Source: Allolobophora icterica (taxonomy: Eukaryota; Annelida; Clitellata; Crassiclitellata; Lumbricidae). Taken from it: 64,000 nt of DNA. Of this stretch, positions 12,401 to 23,028 are shown piece by piece. Every line of letters begins with the position of its first letter. Position 1 is the stretch's first letter. Position numbers and translations under genes: made by a program. The notes under the pieces were generated by a model. It was not told the DNA's origin. It worked only from the letters and a program-made list of their open reading frames with translations, and did not search any database. The stretch is taken from assembly GCA_963556255.1 (NCBI GenBank), contig OY744609.1:12315514-12379513 (forward strand), given 5' to 3'.

Positions 12401-14003
12401 TGGGTTTGTCGTCGACAAAGAAGGACGTGTCGAAGTGGAGAAACCGGACGAAGGCAGGCAACTTGTTTGGTTGTACCACCTGTCGTCGTACCCTGAGTAA
12501 ACGGTGTCACTGTACGTGGCGACGTTTCTGTATTGTGTGGGAAGCTGAAGTGATTCGGGATGGGGCTGTGGCCAGGTTTCGTGCGGATGCTGCAATTGTT
12601 GGTGCTGCTGACTGTAGTGATGTCCCTGGAACTGAAACGCGTTTGAAGGCACAGGCGGTGAAAGACTTGAATCTATTTCGGACATCATGTGCGCCATTCC
12701 AGCAAGTGGGTTCGTAGTGTTGATTGTGCCGGTCATGGCATGGCCAGATCTGTTCGCCCCGGGAAAGCACAGCTGAAGGCCGCTCGGTGCGTAGCTTGCA
12801 TGTGGACTAGATCCGACTGTCTGATAACGTGGCACTGCCACCTGGCAGGGACCGCCGGGCGTAGACTCAAGCACATCTTCGGCAAACGGCTTCGCATGAG
12901 GTAGAATCGACCTGGCCATATGTGGCACGAAATGTCCGTGATTTGGCTGCGAACAGTCGCTGGCAACGTACGATGAAAGAAGATTGACGTCCGGTTTGAT
13001 GTCAGGTGGGGTTGTCGAAGGCAGTGACAGCATATCCATACCAGAATCACACTTGTCGGACGCTCCGCTCGGACTGAACAACCGATTTGACAACATCTGC
13101 TGGCGTTGCTGAAGCGCTTGTTGTTTCACGGCACGGTCGTACTTGTACAACGGTCCAAACTTGTTTCGCCCTCCACGCATTCGGTCGGCACGAACCGCTG
13201 GAAAAAAAATACGGAAAATAATTACGTCAACTACATTTTTCCTTTCATATCATACACCTAGACCCTATACATCTACACAGGAACCAGTCTATTACACACA
13301 GCACAAGGGTACAAACTGTGCCAAAACATGCCCCATCCTTAGCAACTGACACATCATAAGTACAGATTAACTAAAATACACAGAGAAAAAGTGCTCATAA
13401 GAAGTACATCAGTACCTGGGCCTTTATATAGCACCTTTCAAGAGCCTCTCAAGGCAAGCAGTCGACAATCATGCAGATTCATTGAGTACAATTACACAAG
13501 AGATTAACATGCCAGACATCAAACTTGTACATGTGGACATCCTTAAGAGGTTTTAAAAGGTGCTTCAAAAATGTCCAGGTATACATACATATACATCTAT
13601 TCACACACACATACGCACGTACTACATATATGATTGCATACACTGATGTATTTAGGCATGTAAGGATGCATATGGGGGGTCCATAGAGTAGTGGTAACAT
13701 CACTGGCGTGAAGTGCAAGAGGTAGCGGGATCGCTTCCCGAAGCCTCCCCAAATTTAGGTCCACTCAGCCTTTCATTCACGAGATGGCGCGTTGTTAAAA
13801 TGAGATGTAGAACGTGATGGGCGCCTTGCATGGCTGCCTTGTACAGTTAAATTCGACTCCTGTAATAACTTGTGATCATCCGTTCATACTGATTTGTAAT
13901 CATACTGCGTTGTTGTCAGTTTGAAGATATTAAACGAAGATTATTATTATATATACACCTACACACATGCACCTACATACACACACACGCATGCACGCCC
14001 GCA

Positions 14004-14035
<32 letters not shown>

Positions 14036-17000
14036 CATATATATGTATAGAAATGTATTAAAGTGCAAAGTAAGTATGTATGGAAGTATGGCAATTTGCA
14101 TATAAAAGGTATCTAGATATTACAAAGTACCTTCACACAATCTCTCAAAGGCGTCAATACATGAGGAAATAAATATAAGTGTTATAAATGGCAAGATGAG
14201 ACACATTATTAATCCACAACTACAGACACATACATTTATACATACATGCAAACACACACAAACACGTACAAGCACACACATACACATGCATTAAATAGAT
14301 CATGGTGCGCATGGAGACTATACAAAAGCGATTTAGCAACACAGTTAAGTAAACAGGTGGTCTTTGTTATACAGGCATAATGTCCCACACACCTGTTTGC
14401 TTCGTTTCAATTCCTCACATTTATTGGTCGTGAACGCTGGTCACTTTCTCGCTCACATTTATTTCTAGTTTTCTTACACACCAATATATTTCTGTTTATG
14501 CGCAAATCATGCACTTTCAACTGTTGTGTTTGTTCAACACCTTGAAGTATGCACTCGGATCGTATAAACTTTATGGCAAGCGTGGGCGCATATTAAACGA
14601 GAAATGCATGTTTTATTGCGCTCTCAAAGCAGATGACAATACATCGGTGTCTTAGAATATATTAGTCGGAGCAGAAAACTAACAACTGCCACCTTCTTCC
14701 TATCTACATAGGTTGGTGCTCAGCACTTAGTTTTCAAGTACTGCTTAAGAAATTTTGAGTTTACGATTATGATTATCGAAATAGATATGAACTAAATTAA
14801 ATTAAATCGCACGCTACTTGTGTTAATGGCATACACAGACAAATGCATTAAATTGGTTCTTAACAAAACCTTGTTAATTTGAATTATTTTGATTATCCTG
14901 CAGGTGGGGTATACAGCAGTCTAGTGGATAGCATGCTGGGCTGTCAATCGAGAGGTTGGGGGTTCAAATCCACACTACACAGCTATGATTACACTGACCG
15001 CACACTGTCAGTGGGATCATTTACTGGCCATCCGTCTTTATATGCCGAGGCTAAGAAACTGAAGTTGCTAACACCAGATACCCATGGCTGATTAGTCTGG
15101 CAGACGTTAATACTGCTTAACCACTTGGCCTGCTATGCCATCATTCAGGCAGCATACCAGGCCATGTGGATAAGCAGTGTTAAAGTTCACAAACAACAAA
15201 CAGTTTGTCTGTATGCAAACAATGTTAGTGAACACAGTGTCTTAGGTTCAAACCCTGAGTGAATTACATCAGGTGAGGGTTTTCTAAAGTCTCTGACTAA
15301 CCTGAGAAGTAAACATGGTTATGAAGTGTAAGCTACCGGTACTTCATTTTTCTAAGTGTCCACCCACAATGTCATATGGTCAGTTCACTCCCTCACCTCT
15401 GACTTTACCTACATAGTTTATGGTCAATGTACTCATTTTACAGCCAAGTTCACTAGGGGGTGCTCGATAGTGTAGTGGTTAGTATGCTGGACTGTCAATC
15501 GAGAGGTCGGGGTTCAAATCCCCACGAGGGCAAAAATTTGGTTTGAAATTTCTGTCAGTGGGAAGATGAGACAGTGCGGGCGAGGCCTGGTCACCCGCCC
15601 TCATACGCTGAGGCTAAGAAAATGAAGCTGCTAACACTTCATACCCATGGCTGCCTTGGGGCTAGCTGAAGGAACTGTTCTTCTTCTTAAATACTTAAGT
15701 TTCACATCAACAACCCTACTGCTGATGGTATGTGATATATTCGGTGTGTTGACATTGCAAAGCGCCATCTGTTAGTGGTGTGATACCTTCTAGTTTCATG
15801 CCAACGCTAAGACATTTCTGGAAGCGACAGTAGGGACACCGTTTTCGTTGTGCCTTTGTGATGACGCACTGCTGCTTCTCGATGCATAGATACACTTTGC
15901 CGTTCTGCACGGTACGTTTGAAAAACCCTACAGGCACAAAAGAAAAGTCTTATTCTATTAAAAAATCACAGCACATTATTATTGTTATTATTATTATTAC
16001 TTTTTTACCTGAGGTATATGTAATCTCTCAGGATTTAAAAAATTAGGGTTAGCATTATTCTGGGATAGCTATTATTGTTATTATTGTTATTATTATTATT
16101 TAATATTTTTACCAATGTAAGGAAAATCCCTCAGGCTCCTAGAAGCAATTCCGAAGAATTACTGTCACTACTGAGGCTTGTGGTCCTCGTCTCTCGTGTA
16201 GTGCATGAATGTGCCCTGAGTGCTAATATTATTATTATTATTGTTATTAATATTATTATTGTATGAACATTAAAAAGTGTAAATTAGTGTATATCAAAAT
16301 ACACTGCTTAAATGCATCTTATCTGGCTTGTTTACAAGAAAAGAAGCCAGGTAGACAAAAGAAAGCAAGGCATGCATGTGATCTATCTCACATGTTCTAT
16401 ATGTTTGCAAGGGCCAGCCAGCAGTACCTCTTCCCACTATCTGAGCACCAAATGCTTAAAGATAAACTCCCAGTTCTTGACATACTTCAACATCACTTAG
16501 GTTAGCGTACGTAGGTGCCAGGCAGCACTTTTGCAAGCTACTTAAAAGGCATTACATTATAATGGATACATACAAATACACATACACACATATAAACCTA
16601 CACACATACAAGCATACGGCTGCTGATTGGTTGATGATTTGCCTTATACCACTGCGTACGTGGGTTTGCACCTCCCTAGATGAGTACAGTGTATGGACGT
16701 TGGAGTCCTTGGTGCACAACTGCTCTGCATCATTAACTCATGCTAATCATATCAGACATTGGCACCATATAAATATAGCATCAAAGTGGTCTATTGACTC
16801 TCTTCTGTAGTGAACTAGGTCTGTAATCCAACAATTGCAGGTTTGAGATTGCTGGGCAAACTCTGCATAACAACCCTGGACAAGTTGTTTGCACATAGTA
16901 GTCTCGCGCTCCAGACTCAGATTCACTGTGTTCGGGTGCATAATAAGTGCCATAAATAAATAAAAATATATTTATAAACAAATAAACCAGCACGAACCTT

Positions 17001-19220
17001 TGCAGCTCTCGCAGGTCTGTAGTCCGTAGTGGTAACCTGAAACGCGGTCTCCACAGACCGGACAGAGGTCTTCGAGGGGCGCTCCAACCTCCGGTCCCTG
17101 AGGGGATAAGGCCATTCCTGGTATGCAAGCTGAAACAGGCAACACAACAATGCAACCATACAAGCACCCTGTCTCACCTGCCTTCAATGACAAAGGCAAT
17201 GCAAGGTAAGTCCACATACTCATCTATCAGATTTATTGCAAAACGGTCACCAGGTGGCACATTCCGACGACGATTTCTGCACCGCTGAAGATCAACACAA
17301 AGGCAACACGATGAAGGTAACATGATGAAGGCAACACGGTAAAGGTAACACGGTAAAGGTAACACAATAAAGGTAATATAATGAAGGTAACACGCTTTTC
17401 TACAACAGACCTCCGTAGAAACTCCTTGGAAATTCGTCTCTCCCCTCTACAATCTGTTCTTAACACAGCTGCCAGACTAATTGCCCGCCTCCCACACTGC
17501 TCCCATATTTCCACATTCATGTTTGAACATCTTCACTGGCTTCCTCTTACAACCCGCATCCAACTAAAGGTACTCATCCTTATTTGCCGATCTTACCTGG
17601 GACTTGCTCCTAAACACCTCCATGACTCAATACGTATTTGCGCCTCGGCTGGATCCCTTCGCCCTTTTTGTTCCTCTGATCGACTTGACTTATTTGTTCC
17701 CCGAGTGAGAACGGCGATGGCCGTCTTGTTCCTTTGTTAGTATTGGCCCTTCATTGTGGAATCAGCTTCCTTCTTAGAGTGGCTGCACTACAATCTGGTG
17801 GTCCTGCCACAGCTTTTCGGTGTCTTAAAACTTGCCTTTATTCATGAGGACTTTCACACTGGGAGCGCCTCTGATTGGTGGGCACTGGGTAGAGGTGCTT
17901 TATAAGTTTTGAAATACAATACAATACAACACAAGCACTAAACTATTCATAGAACAGGGCGCCATACAAAGTTTCAGACTGATGCATACATAGGTGTAAC
18001 TATGTATTGTGATGGTGATGTCCTGTCATCACCACTTTTAAACATGGCGGTGACAGTCACCACCACTTTTTGGCCCTGCGCTGAAATATTCATGCAACAT
18101 GACACTGTTATTTTGGTTTGAAGCAGGTTCAAGCATCGACAATTAACACCAGTGTATGCTTGCCTTCTAACTATCCAGAGGGGAGGGAGAAGGGAAGAGG
18201 AAAGGGGAGGGGTGGGGATTGGTCACCACCACATTTTTGGGCAAAGTTACACCCTTATATGCATACATACAAATATACTCATGTACATATGCATTTAATT
18301 TCATACAAGCATACATATACATGAATATATATATATATATATATATATATGGGATTAGATATACCACAAAATATTTGATATACCAGTATGCACATAAATC
18401 AAATATTTGAGGGCACATTATGTATATAATACTGGTATAGATGGCACAATTACGATAGAATTGCAATCATATGAGTTTTAGATCACAATGGCTGGTATCA
18501 AAGTATGTGGTCTGCCAAGAGCTTAACCGCTGCTACCCAGGGCAATTACACTTAATGATGGGTAATTGGGTCAACGTCATGATGACAGTTTTCTGTCAGA
18601 TATGACTGTGGTCCATAGGGTGTGAGGGTGAGGAGGGGTTAAAAGATTTGGGAGATGTATGAAACACAAGGCATTGATGGTCAGCAGCTTGATCACAAGT
18701 ACACCTGAAACTCCTTACAATGTATTCTTCATTAAAACATACATTCTGATATAACACGGTCATGAGCATGGATCCCAATGTTGGTTCAGCTATACAAAGT
18801 AACAGTCTCACTATAAAGCAGTTGTTGTTGTTGTTCTCAGCTATAATGAGTACATTGACCGCACACTGTCGGTGGGAAGATAAGACAGCGAGGAAGAGGA
18901 TTGGCCACCTGCTCTCGTATGCCGAGGCTAAGAAAATGAAGTCGCTAACACTTCATACCCATGGCTGCCTCAAGGCTAACTCAAGGGACTGCTCTTCTTC
19001 TTCTTCTTTTATATTTCAAATCCAGAACATTACCTGGATCGCCTGGATTTCCATTTCCTCCCAAAGTCGCAGTCGATCCAGAATGGGATGATCTTTCCCT
19101 TGCTGGAGAGTTTCCCAACGACAGGATGGCATCGACGGTGTCAGATCCTGGCGGATCATTCCAGAAGTTTCCATTGTTCGTCGCAGATGCGTCGTCATCT
19201 GCCGATCTTGACACCTCCAT
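9191..19220 (-). CDS. NR5A: NR5A/FTZ-F1 orphan nuclear receptor, seven coding exons (whole gene)
   Basis: Ligand-regulated or constitutive transcription factor of nuclear receptor subfamily 5, expected to bind TCAAGGTCA-type half sites as a monomer in the nucleus. The seven exons at 19220-19034, 17129-16998, 15927-15787, 13197-12059, 11759-11655, 10443-10290 and 9438-9191 sum to 2106 bp, giving 701 residues plus stop with every splice phase matching. Zinc-finger cysteines fall at residues 85, 88, 102, 105 and 121, 127, 137, 140, with P-box CESCKG at 102-107. The FTZ-F1 box ([15 protein letters not shown]) starts at 155, a long S/P/Q/H-rich hinge runs about 181-444, the ligand-binding domain is 445-701, and the AF-2 core LLVEMLHS is at 691-698. 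The canonical FTZ-F1 box and [11 protein letters not shown] favour NR5A over the divergent NR5B/HR39. Some DBD positions differ from the usual family residues (HYGLQT, ITKAQ). Exon boundaries are read by eye, not from transcripts. Confidence 0.95.
9748..10022 (-). mobile_element. tRNA-derived SINE family A in NR5A intron 6
   Basis: Antisense copy with a degenerate tRNA-like head (ATGGTAGTCTAGTGGTTAGC near 10010-9990) and the family body ending CTTCAT...TGGCT...GGACTGCTCTTTT. Confidence 0.75.
10154..10313. repeat. Five 32-bp tandem copies of the NR5A exon 6 donor junction
   Basis: Unit starts at 10154, 10186, 10218, 10250 and 10282, period 32 exactly, with one to three substitutions between copies. 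Each unit carries the exon end (coding TTACTTAACCCAG) followed by GCAAGTTTAG on the minus strand. The copy nearest the gene is the real exon end; the other four lie in the intron. Confidence 0.9.
10290..10443 (-). CDS. NR5A: NR5A exon 6 (ligand-binding domain core) with GC splice donor
   Basis: Residues 569-619 plus one base. Acceptor TTCTTTTAG precedes 10443. It encodes [14 protein letters not shown] and later [17 protein letters not shown]. The only donor that restores the family motif LNPDISG with exon 7 is CCAG|GCAAGT, a GC rather than GT donor that otherwise fits the consensus perfectly. The last 20 bases of the exon and the first 12 of the intron form the unit of a five-copy tandem repeat that runs into the intron. 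Confidence 0.9.
10905..11295 (+). mobile_element. Decayed non-LTR retrotransposon ORF2 tail
   Basis: Two overlapping frames give LNWSHT, then [12 protein letters not shown] and [13 protein letters not shown], the same W...GRP...A..R..W pattern with a frameshift near 11070. It lies in the NR5A exon 5-6 intron. Confidence 0.6.
11525..11625 (-). mobile_element. LINE/SINE 3' tail fragment
   Basis: GAGGCGCTTTATAAATTCGT and (AATAC)n on the minus strand, same as the 3' end of the CR1/L2-like LINE. Immediately upstream of NR5A exon 5 end on the opposite side. Confidence 0.65.
11655..11759 (-). CDS. NR5A: NR5A exon 5 (ligand-binding domain helices 4-5)
   Basis: Exactly 35 codons between acceptor ATCCTCAG and donor CATG|GTAGGT, residues 534-568. 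It starts [19 protein letters not shown], the nuclear-receptor signature region (LLQ..WSELL). Phase 0 at both ends. An alternative donor (GTAATC, 4 bases further) can also be joined in frame through a CACAG acceptor, but it would lose the conserved Thr-Gly pair at the exon 5/6 boundary. Confidence 0.92.
12059..13197 (-). CDS. NR5A: NR5A exon 4 (FTZ-F1 box, hinge, start of ligand-binding domain)
   Basis: Large exon of 1139 bp between acceptor TTTTTCCAG and donor AAA|GTCAGT, encoding residues 154-533. It opens with the FTZ-F1 box and continues through a long hinge rich in Ser, Pro, Gln and His. It then enters the ligand-binding domain with IPPLIKELQ and the helix 3 block [14 protein letters not shown] followed by HLFKELK. 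The hinge length is typical of NR5A proteins and shows no repeat expansion. Confidence 0.96.
13673..13950 (+). mobile_element. SINE family B copy in NR5A intron 3
   Basis: GGGGGGTCCATAGAGTAGTG...CACTGGCGTGAAG...AGCCTTTCATTCACGAGATG, with a TTATTATTAT tail; the related copies are at 26130 and 52516. Confidence 0.6.
14895..15112 (+). mobile_element. tRNA-derived SINE family A in NR5A intron 3
   Basis: Head with A and B box-like TCTAGTGGATAGCATGC and GGGGGTTCAAATCC, then CGCACACTGTCAGTGGGA and ATGCCGAGGCTAAGAAACTG, ending TACCCATGGCTG. Confidence 0.8.
15459..15692 (+). mobile_element. tRNA-derived SINE family A in NR5A intron 3, well preserved
   Basis: Head GGGTGCTCGATAGTGTAGTG to GGTCGGGGTTCAAATCCCCA, closely tRNA-like, followed by the family body and a CTTCTTCTT end. 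It lies ~95 bases downstream of NR5A exon 3 on the opposite strand. Confidence 0.85.
15787..15927 (-). CDS. NR5A: NR5A exon 3 (second zinc finger)
   Basis: Acceptor CCTGTAG precedes 15927 and the donor is GAAG|GTATCA. It encodes residues 107-153: the GFFKRTVQN helix, the four cysteines of the second module and the [13 protein letters not shown] motif. The phase-1 ends join cleanly to exons 2 and 4, giving KGFF and LEAVRADR. The reading matches the nuclear receptor DBD end to end. Confidence 0.96.
16998..17129 (-). CDS. NR5A: NR5A exon 2 (first zinc finger)
   Basis: Acceptor TGTTTCAG precedes 17129 and the donor is AAAG|GTTCGT at 16998/16997. It encodes residues 63-106 plus one base, ending with [20 protein letters not shown] and CK. 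It contains all four cysteines of the first zinc module and the P-box. A second, slightly downstream acceptor (ATACCAG) is possible but would shorten the linker only. Confidence 0.93.
17381..17935 (+). mobile_element. 5'-truncated LINE (CR1/L2-like), 3' end
   Basis: Reverse-transcriptase C-terminal tail: [39 protein letters not shown] and APKHLHDSI, then frameshifts, a GCGCCTCTGATTGG hairpin region and an (AATAC)n tail. It lies in the NR5A exon 1-2 intron. Confidence 0.85.
17989..18257 (+). mobile_element. hAT-like MITE, CATAGGTGTAAC ends (about 269 bp)
   Basis: Ends CATAGGTGTAAC / GTTACACCCTTA, flanked by GATGCATA and TATGCATA (7 of 8). It lies in the first NR5A coding intron. Confidence 0.6.
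18838..19013 (+). mobile_element. 5'-truncated SINE family A abutting the NR5A exon 1 donor
   Basis: Family body from GAGTACATTGACCGCACACT to the (TTC)n tail. The tail ends about 20 bases from the exon 1 splice donor at 19033. Confidence 0.8.
19034..19220 (-). CDS. NR5A: NR5A coding exon 1 (A/B region, start codon)
   Basis: Encodes residues 1-62 and the first base of codon 63, beginning [10 protein letters not shown]. The ATG at 19220-19218 has a good context (A at -3, G at +4), and an in-frame TGA lies five codons upstream, so it is the first possible start. The donor is CCAG|GTAATG. The region is S/D/G/N-rich with no recognisable domain, as expected for the poorly conserved A/B segment of NR5 receptors. 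The phase-1 junction with exon 2 creates an Ala codon. Confidence 0.85.
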
Positions 19221-19304
19221 TGTCGAGTCGTGTCAAGAAGTCATAATCTGTCATTGCCAGAAGTCATGGCAGGCCACACACCTCCTTGCACTCCTGGAAA
19301 ATTC
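19221..19304 (-). other. Probable 5' UTR part of NR5A exon 1
   Basis: On the minus strand a pyrimidine-rich acceptor ending CTTTTAG lies immediately upstream of 19304, 84 bases before the ATG. This suggests that the exon carrying the start codon is internal and that an upstream non-coding exon exists. Inferred from splice signals only. Confidence 0.5.
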
Positions 19305-20278
19305 CTAAAAGCACAAAAGGACATGCAATGTCATCCTTCACAATAGAGCCATCATTATTATATTTTAAAAACAGCCAAAACCTCCTGCACTCTTCCATTT
19401 GGTTCTGGTCAAGGTTTATTTTCAGCAAGCACTGTCTCTAAATTTGTGATCAGCTTCCTCCGACACCTGCTTACTCCCAACTTGTGGACTCCTTGCCTTT
19501 CCTAACAATGGTCCTCAGCTATGAAATTCACTACCATCAACTTTGCAGGACCCTTCTCGTATTTTGCAAACAATTGAAGACCTTTTTGAAGCTACCCATG
19601 CTTTGAAGCGATTTCATAACCATAACCCTAAACCATAAATTTATTGGTCCCGTCAAACAACAACAAACAAGACATTTCAAGTATGTTACAAGTGTATAAA
19701 TTGAAGTCATCCCGGAACAACAGGGAAAGAAAACCCTAAAATCAGGGTATCATATTCCCTCCTGATGTTTCATATTCCTTTCTGATGTCTCATATTTTCT
19801 TTTTTCTTCAGTTGCTTCCTTTTACAAGCTCTTTTCAGTATCTAGATCATCATGATTGACTACATTTATCCGGACATCGCTTTACATTCAAACTCAACCG
19901 TCATCCCACGCTCTATTTGGTACACGGGAATCCAAAGTTAGCAGGACTTTCGTCCCTTCTGGGTATCCGTTTGTCTCCATTAGCAGTTTACATGTTTGCA
20001 ATATGAACTGGCTTCCAATAACATTACTGAACTATTTTGCAATTTATTCTGTATCGTCATTGTTAACTGCATGATGATGGCAACAATATAAAATATCTGA
20101 TTGATTGATTTAAAAGGACCAAGGTCCCGTTTTGCAGGGTCACCCTAACATTTATTGACAATATCGCTGTCTCTAAATCCCTAATTCATTATAGTATTAA
20201 AGAAACTTTAATTTGCAGTTTGCAAATGGTAGTGGTAGACCTCTAGATAATGCCTACCTTGTTTGGTCCGTTGCATAA
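19305..20278. other. Non-coding DNA upstream of NR5A exon 1
   Basis: Within the presumed 5' intron of NR5A. A faint LINE-like stretch near 19380-19620 (CTTCCTCCGACACCTGCTTA...); nothing firm. Confidence 0.4.
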
Positions 20279-20790
20279 GTGAAAGCATCTTTGGAATTTT
20301 TGCTATGCAGACGAGCAGATGAGAAAAAAGGATACAGAGAACACTTTATCAGAAAAAGAAGATTAAATTGGATGGGACATGTAGTTGGAAAGGACAAAGA
20401 TTGCCGAGCCAGCCAAGTGATGACCTGCATTCCTGAGGGGGAAATGAGAAAGGGAAAACCACGGAAGAATTGGCCTGAGACCATCACAGATGACTTGAGG
20501 TGCTTAGGGGTGTCCAGGGGAGTCTATCCCCCTAAGTCATTGGATCCCCCTAAGTCATTGGAGCAAAGTCCTTTCCCCCCTCTTCTTCCCCCTCCCCTTC
20601 CTTCCCCCTAAAATGGTGGCACACACACTGACAGATCTTTCCCCCCATTTTTTGGATGGAGCGTTTGCTCCAAGGTTTCTATGGCGTAGACGCCCCTGGG
20701 GGTGTCGTGGGACGAGGCCAGAGGACTGGTGATGGACAGAGATGGATGGTACAGAGGCCATCCAAGAAGTTCTATAATAACTTATAAAAG
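20279..20790 (+). mobile_element. Non-LTR retrotransposon ORF2 tail interrupted by a MITE
   Basis: Reads RRLNWMGHVVGKDKDCRASQ, EGEMRKGKPRKNWPETI and, after the MITE, ARGLVMDRDGWYRGHP: the W-GHV...KRGRP.W...A.DR..W pattern typical of RTE/Jockey-type ORF2 ends. Confidence 0.8.
20515..20698 (-). mobile_element. hAT-like MITE, CAGGGGCGTCTA ends, copy 2 (184 bp)
   Basis: Flanked by a perfect 8-bp duplication GGGGTGTC (20507-20514 and 20699-20706). It sits inside a LINE open frame; with one duplication copy removed the frame continues uninterrupted through CLGVSWDEARG. Confidence 0.9.
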
Positions 20791-21292
20791 GTTTGATGTA
20801 AAGAATGGGATGTTCATGTACCACGACAGCTTGAACTTATTAAACCTATGGCCTTATTAGTCATCTTTGCTGAACTTGACAATGGCCTGAACATCCTTCG
20901 TACACATACAAATGAAACTGAAAGAATTTCAAGTTTTGTCCCAGTCACAACAAACCTGTTTAAGTGTTTATAAAAGTCAATTTGAGTACCGTAAGCAACG
21001 GACGTCTGACCCAGATCGTCAAGACACACTCTTCATTAACTCCTGCGCATATAACACTAATTGAAAATTATATAGCACTACTTCAGAGAAATAAATTGCG
21101 GGCACTCTCTATGCTAACCTAAATGTTGGTAAAGTGTGAATAAGACCAGATGCTCATTTTCTTCTCTTCGGCTTTGAACCGGCAAAGCTACGAAACTAGA
21201 GTGCTTTAAACATGTTTTTGTCAAAATGACTGCAACGTTTTGCAGTTCTGAACCCTGAGCAGATATCATTAAAGAGTAAGACAAAATGCAGT

Positions 21293-21400
21293 ACCTTAAG
21301 CTAGCCTATGGCAGCCATGGGTATGAAGTGTTAGTGACTTCATTTTCTTTGACTCGGCATATGAGGGCGGGTGGCCAGATCTCTCCAGGGTGTCCGTTAC
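21293..21400 (-). mobile_element. SINE family A fragment
   Basis: Antisense 3' part only: GGCAGCCATGGGTATGAAGT to GAGGGCGGGTGGCCAG. Confidence 0.7.
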
Positions 21401-21450
21401 AGCCCAAAAAGAGGACATATTTACGTTCTGACCTCGAATTTTGGACATAG

Positions 21451-21577
21451 CCCACAGTGGTCCAATAAACATGGACCCACTGTGGTTCAATAAACAAGGG
21501 CCCACCATGGGTCCAACAAACATAGACCCACCATGGGTCCAATAAACATGGGCCCATTGTGGGTCCAATAAACATGG
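21451..21577. repeat. ~26-bp minisatellite, five copies
   Basis: Unit CCCACCATGGGTCCAATAAA + CATGG with several substitutions per copy. Confidence 0.8.
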
Positions 21578-21838
21578 TTGTCATGGTCATATACCCTTAC
21601 GGTTCTATGCCACGAATGTCTTTCTCCACTGTATCGGTTGCTTGTCTTACTATGACACAGTCAAATAAGTAATGCTTTCAACACAGGGCTAATCCACCCA
21701 GGCCCCTCATATATGTCTGTTTAATAGGTTGAAGCTGTTTGCAGTTTCCTACATTGCTTCTTTGGACTGTGAATAAACTGTCAACATAGGCTCTGAAAGT
21801 TATAAAGCCTGCTTCAATACGATTAGAACCGCCCAAGA

Positions 21839-21889
21839 CAGGGGCAGATCCAGAAGGTTCATCAGGGGGGCCCCCTGGATCTGCCCTTG
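21839..21889. mobile_element. 51-bp hAT-like micro-MITE
   Basis: Ends CAGGGGCAGATCCAG / CTGGATCTGCCCTTG, flanked by a perfect 8-bp duplication GCCCAAGA (21831-21838 and 21890-21897). The element is little more than its two terminal repeats and a ~20-base spacer. Confidence 0.8.
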
Positions 21890-23028
21890 GCCCAAGATAA
21901 GGTACTAAATTTGTGTTTCAGGATTAAATATGACCCAAGGATTCTTTTATGTGCTTGTAAAACTTGCATATTTCAAACAAGACAGTACCTAAAATATTAT
22001 TATTAATATTAGACTTTAATTTTTAAAGCACAAGATACAATACAGTACAATACAACTGTAATTTGATAATGCCCTCCTTACAAAGTTCAGAAGTTCGGAA
22101 TAAGATATTGTAACTAAATGCACCGCAAAGTCTGTGCTTCAGTATCTAGATCCTTATCAAATGACACAAACAAATGAGTCTTCAACATCCTTGGAATGTC
22201 CTCCAGCAAAATAATAAGAAAGAGATTTAGCTGAGATCCATCTTTTGCATTTTTGTTATTTTTTCATTAAATTGTTTTTAATTATTTATATGCAGCACTA
22301 GCTCAAACAGCTAACACCCATTTGTGAAAAATGAACCTATAAACACACACTTTGTCCAGTACTTAAAATGCACCATGGTATCTAGATACATACATACCCA
22401 CATGTATACATAAGCACACATATATACGCACACCTATACACACACTTACATACACACACATACATACATTCAAGCTTTGTTTTATCAGTACACACACACC
22501 CCTGTTTTGGTTTGGTATCTTTTCTCCAAGCATGTGACTTATAAATACCAGCTAAAGCAGGGCTAGTTTGATATTTCTGGCCCTGGGTTCTAAGACATTG
22601 AAACAGATGGGACAGCTTACAACAGTTAGGGTCCACAATCACTCTGAGACCAAAGAGACCAACAGAAGTCCTTGCAAACTGTCTTAACGTATAAAATGTC
22701 ATAGCCTACAAACATTCCCACTTGCCAGTCTACTATATAAAATGAAAGTCCTTACAAAAAGTCTTAACAGACAAAACGTTGCAGCTTGCCAACTCTATTC
22801 ATTGCTCAAGAAGAAAGGCAGGTCACTGCAAACAGACTTAACATATATACAAGTAAGAAAGCCTATAAGCATTCCCCATCGACTAGATGTAATGAAAGTC
22901 TTTACAAAGTCTTTACAAAGAGTCTTAACTTGACAAAAAGTTGTAGCCCATTAACATTATGCACAGCTCAAAGGAAGCATCATCACAGGTCATTTGCAAA
23001 AGCCTTAACCTTTAAAAAGTCATATCCC

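Noticed and set aside
15459..15535. tRNA gene
   Set aside because: The cloverleaf-like sequence is the head of a dispersed SINE with a shared 3' body, present in at least ten copies in the window.
9191..19220. NR5B (HR39) instead of NR5A
   Set aside because: HR39-type receptors have a divergent DBD and FTZ-F1 box, whereas this gene keeps [11 protein letters not shown] and [15 protein letters not shown].
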